This document shows positions 31,801 to 32,332 of a stretch of 32,332 bases of DNA, one piece after another. The position numbers and the translations under genes are program-made. Every line of letters begins with the position of its first letter. Positions within the stretch are counted from its first letter, which is position 1. This DNA is from Flavobacteriales bacterium. Its GTDB lineage: Bacteria > Bacteroidota > Bacteroidia > UBA10329. The notes under the pieces were generated by a model. The model was not told the DNA's origin, made no database searches, and was given only the letters and a program-made list of their open reading frames with translations. The stretch covers positions 1 through 32,332 of the forward strand of contig JAIPBJ010000033.1 in NCBI GenBank assembly GCA_021739625.1, read 5' to 3'.

Positions 31801-32332
31801 GCACCGCTGATCCCGTCCGTGGAGAATTCACCCACCTGATGCACCTTTCCGGCATAGGTATATTGATAGGCCACAGCCAGCACCTCGTTGGGCTGCAGTT
31901 CGCGGTTGAGCGACAGGTAGCCCAACTGCGGATGGAAACGGTATTCTGTCGGATTGAGCTTGGTGGCCAGTTCCAACGGCTCATAGTCCTGCGAGTTGAC
32001 AAAGTTGTACGGTTCCGCCAGTCCCGCGAGGGTCGATGTAACCTGACTCACATTCCGTGCTGCGGAATAGGTGGTGTACATCGTATTGTAAAGGCTGTTG
32101 GCGTTGTTGTTGGGCACGCCCTCGGCTGTCCCCTGCGCAGGGTTGATGAATGTGTTGTTGTAGGTGTTGCCCGGTGGCAGCTCGCCAAGGTCCATGAACG
32201 CCACGATGTTGCGCGAATCATCATTGAAGTTCACGCTGGTCACCCACACCTCGATGCGGTTGATCATCACGGGCGAGCGGATGATCGGCAGCTCGTTGAG
32301 CCATTCGTCATAATGGTCGCGGAAGAACTGCG
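25803..32332 (-). CDS. sprA: SprA, outer-membrane translocon of type IX secretion (5' end outside window)
   Basis: SprA (Sov) is the giant 36-strand outer-membrane barrel through which T9SS cargo leaves the cell. About 2175 codons are present; the frame stays open to the window edge, with QFFRDHYDEWLNELPIIRSP before the first in-window ATG at 32270, which is an internal Met and not the start. Characteristic phrases are SPVMMINRIEVWVT, KGGIAYIDDFEGSVNFIDL, ARINWYILDPLFYR, NIEFIQFWMMDPF, RYQFPLQEPGEYVPDD and the repeated amphipathic barrel strands down to the terminal ISLRFTLAQ. The insert near 27230-27290 (AAKPTKPAEGDTTEVEKEK) is a low-complexity linker. The full protein is expected to be near 2400 aa. 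It should export the M14 peptidase encoded at 7856-10189. gcvH and vanZ follow. Confidence 0.96.
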   Translation of the reverse strand, partial: QFFRDHYDEWLNELPIIRSPVMINRIEVWVTSVNFNDDSRNIVAFMDLGELPPGNTYNNTFINPAQGTAEGVPNNNANSLYNTMYTTYSAARNVSQVTSTLAGLAEPYNFVNSQDYEPLELATKLNPTEYRFHPQLGYLSLNRELQPNEVLAVAYQYTYAGKVHQVGEFSTDGISGAQALYVKMLKSTVTNPKLPTWDLMMKNVYNIGAYQLSREDFRLDVIYDNVSAGTRTNYITEGAIASQILLRTMGMDKLNNNNDPYPDGFFDFVEGVTISSQTGRIYLPKVEPFGRHLESRFNLPTEEAIAKKYVYKQLYDSTKQVALFYPELNRFLLAGTYKNEGGAVISLGGMNIPQGSVVVTAGGSTLVENQDYTVDYVLGRVTIINESLLQSNTPIRATSESNSLFSIQQKTLGGVHLDYVVSKDFALGATVLNLSERPLTQKVNIGDEPINNTIWGVDGTYRTESRLLTKLVDKIPLINTKAPSSIAFQGEFAHLIPGNASAISKGGIAYIDDFEGSVNFIDLKQQQSWVLASTPQGQPGSDMFPEGSLSNNIGFGMNRARINWYILDPLFYRDNTLTPSHLTADDRSDHLTRGILEQEIFPNRESQLQGQQTNLPVFDVAYYPYLKGPYNYDADGIDPDGVKRAAGLDENGRLKEPDSRWGGIMRPITTPDFEQNNIEFIQFWMMDPFAKDDQTQHTGGDLYFNLGNISEDILRDGRKSFENGLPTPTNPNPVDATAWGLVPSVQNIINVFDNDPESRPYQDIGLDGLNDEQEGEFFSPMYLHKLDSMKGAGTLSQSAYDKLVGDPSTDNFRYYRSDEFDSQEASVLDRYKDFNGLENNSPTAEQSGTSFQASNSTLPNVEDINRDNTVSEAENYFQYKVSLRREDMVLGQNYITDVVQGQGSLANGQPVDVDWYQFKIPVRIPEKVVGNIQDFRSIRFLRMFFKDFEDSVVCRFARLELVRGEWRRYQFPLQEPGEYVPDDGTSGGTFDISVVNLEENGSKEPVHYILPPGITRQQTPNSSTSLRQLNEQSLLLKACGLADGDARAAFKNVPLDIRSYKRLKMFVHAEAIDPEILNDGDIEVFMRLGTDFDNNYYEYVIPAIVTLPGATAEYEVWPLLNNIDVAFDELIGVKTQRNRELISDPSVSLTQRYAVPHGPRNMIYVKGNPNLGNVKSVMIGIRNPKKRGPHDGDDGLEKCVEVWVNELRLTDFDNKGGWATTSQANIKLADFATVTAAFNYSKFGFGAFDSKPSERYRQSTLNYDLATTMQLGMFLPKKWAVNVPMYLAYSETFAKPEFNPLDPDVSMSASLADLEGADNAAARQDSLRNVTETYIKRRSMNFTDIRKQRTGKGVPLPTDLSNFSFNYGYNQQYERSIYYETNQTRTYRGGMNYDYAPKVNNVRPFAKLKFTNILIDKGKENRENRVKEQKLVVDSLKRAKAPSTIVKEEEEKLALYQKRKDGFIKWSRNFLKSPWLKPVKDFNFNYLPGRLGFRTDMDRRYQEQKLRNTTDYADIKIEPTFQKSFLWNREYHFKYDLTQAIKIQYDAFNFGRVDEPEGRVDDRFDNWDHMRDSIWSNVLRGGRTTAYNHATTVNWTLPINKIPWFSWVTSTASYTGNYGWTAAPLHRNPDTGTFEQNSFGNTVQNSQNWQVNTNMNFTQLYNKVPFLKKINQQGRANRNAKPAAKPTKPAEGDTTEVEKEKVNVLRVIGEQVASFLMMVKSANVTYSETNGTSLPGYRPQTNYFGIDNGMDNKIGFVPFLFGWQSNAFDDQPTGYDIRTEAIRGRWISDDPLQNMPLTQSRSSSLNMRATVEPINGFRIDLTATRTYTESVSEFFRWDESVGAPLSFNEVTTGNFSMSYLTIGTAFTKDLEDNSSPVFQQFRDNRAIISQRLAEQYPDVLSPEGDFYEGYGDRQQDVLIPAFLSAYGVFDASTIETSPFPKVPLPNWRVTYDGIGKIPFVKKFARNVTFGHAYRSTYSVSSFATNLNFQGLATDPDFPTARDSSGNFVPKLQINTITISEQFSPLFSFDFNFVNSLLAKLEMKTSRMLSFNMANNQLTEVTSEEYIIGAGYTFRNVKFPFKLGKNAKRIMSDLNLRLDFSIRDTRTMIRRMEEELDQATAGQKLISIKFNADYVISERINVRFYYDATINRPVVSSSFPTENHAAGISLRFTLAQ

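Overview
The window is a 32.3 kb piece of a GC-rich (clearly above 50% GC by eye) chromosome from the phylum Bacteroidota, probably a Flavobacteriales-type lineage. Four things support this: a large C-terminal part of the type IX secretion translocon SprA; a secreted M14 peptidase with a C-terminal T9SS sorting domain; DarA/DarB genes related to those of flexirubin pathways; and promoters of the Bacteroidota type (TTTG or TTG, 19 bases, TAnnTTTG). Genus-level placement is not possible from the sequence alone. Most genes are ordinary chromosomal genes, so this is mainly core genome with unusual spacers.

Layout. 1-490: a strict 21-bp tandem repeat array (12 units, no indels), then several inverted repeats. 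500-856 (+): an unrecognised small protein. 874-3434 (-): sixA and ppk1, translationally coupled through an ATGA overlap. 3521-7628 (-): a compact set of darA, darB, a hotdog dehydratase-like gene, an uncharacterised 137-aa protein and a BtrH-type acyltransferase; a good promoter sits between darA and darB. 7856-10189 (+): secreted M14 carboxypeptidase. 10216-12140 (-): a PiT-like transporter and a degenerate aquaporin-like protein. 12236-12997 (-): an AIM24/TIGR00266 protein. 13168-14548 (+): a NYN-domain protein overlapping kdsB. 14563-16003 (-): a GT39-like membrane glycosyltransferase broken by one frameshift. 16069-16460: a second strict tandem array, period 42 bp. 16501-19641 (-): leuS with several lineage-specific insertions. 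19752-22607 (+): ftsX, a DUF3098 protein, uppP and truB. 22700-23479 (-): an O-methyltransferase-like gene. 23792-24901 (-): DAHP synthase fused to chorismate mutase. 24969-32332 (-): vanZ-like, gcvH and sprA (5' end outside the window).

How the genes fit together. Core functions cover cell envelope and division (ftsX, uppP, kdsB), translation (leuS, truB), aromatic amino acid entry (DAHP synthase/chorismate mutase), glycine cleavage (gcvH), polyphosphate (ppk1/sixA, possibly linked to the PiT-like transporter) and type IX secretion (sprA plus its likely client, the M14 peptidase). The dar/btrH set probably builds a dialkylresorcinol-type lipid; the BtrH-type protein is a candidate acyl-transfer enzyme. 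No acyl carrier protein and no aryl-polyene synthase genes are in the window.

Most unusual signals: (a) two indel-free palindromic tandem arrays whose periods are 21 and 42 bp, i.e. two and four DNA turns; (b) a short dispersed element starting with TGATGTTyAAGG that begins exactly at the stop codon of two unrelated genes, with related copies after uppP and in frame inside leuS, all in the same orientation relative to the gene; (c) AT-rich in-frame insertions in leuS; (d) a MIP-fold membrane protein with non-canonical NPA boxes.
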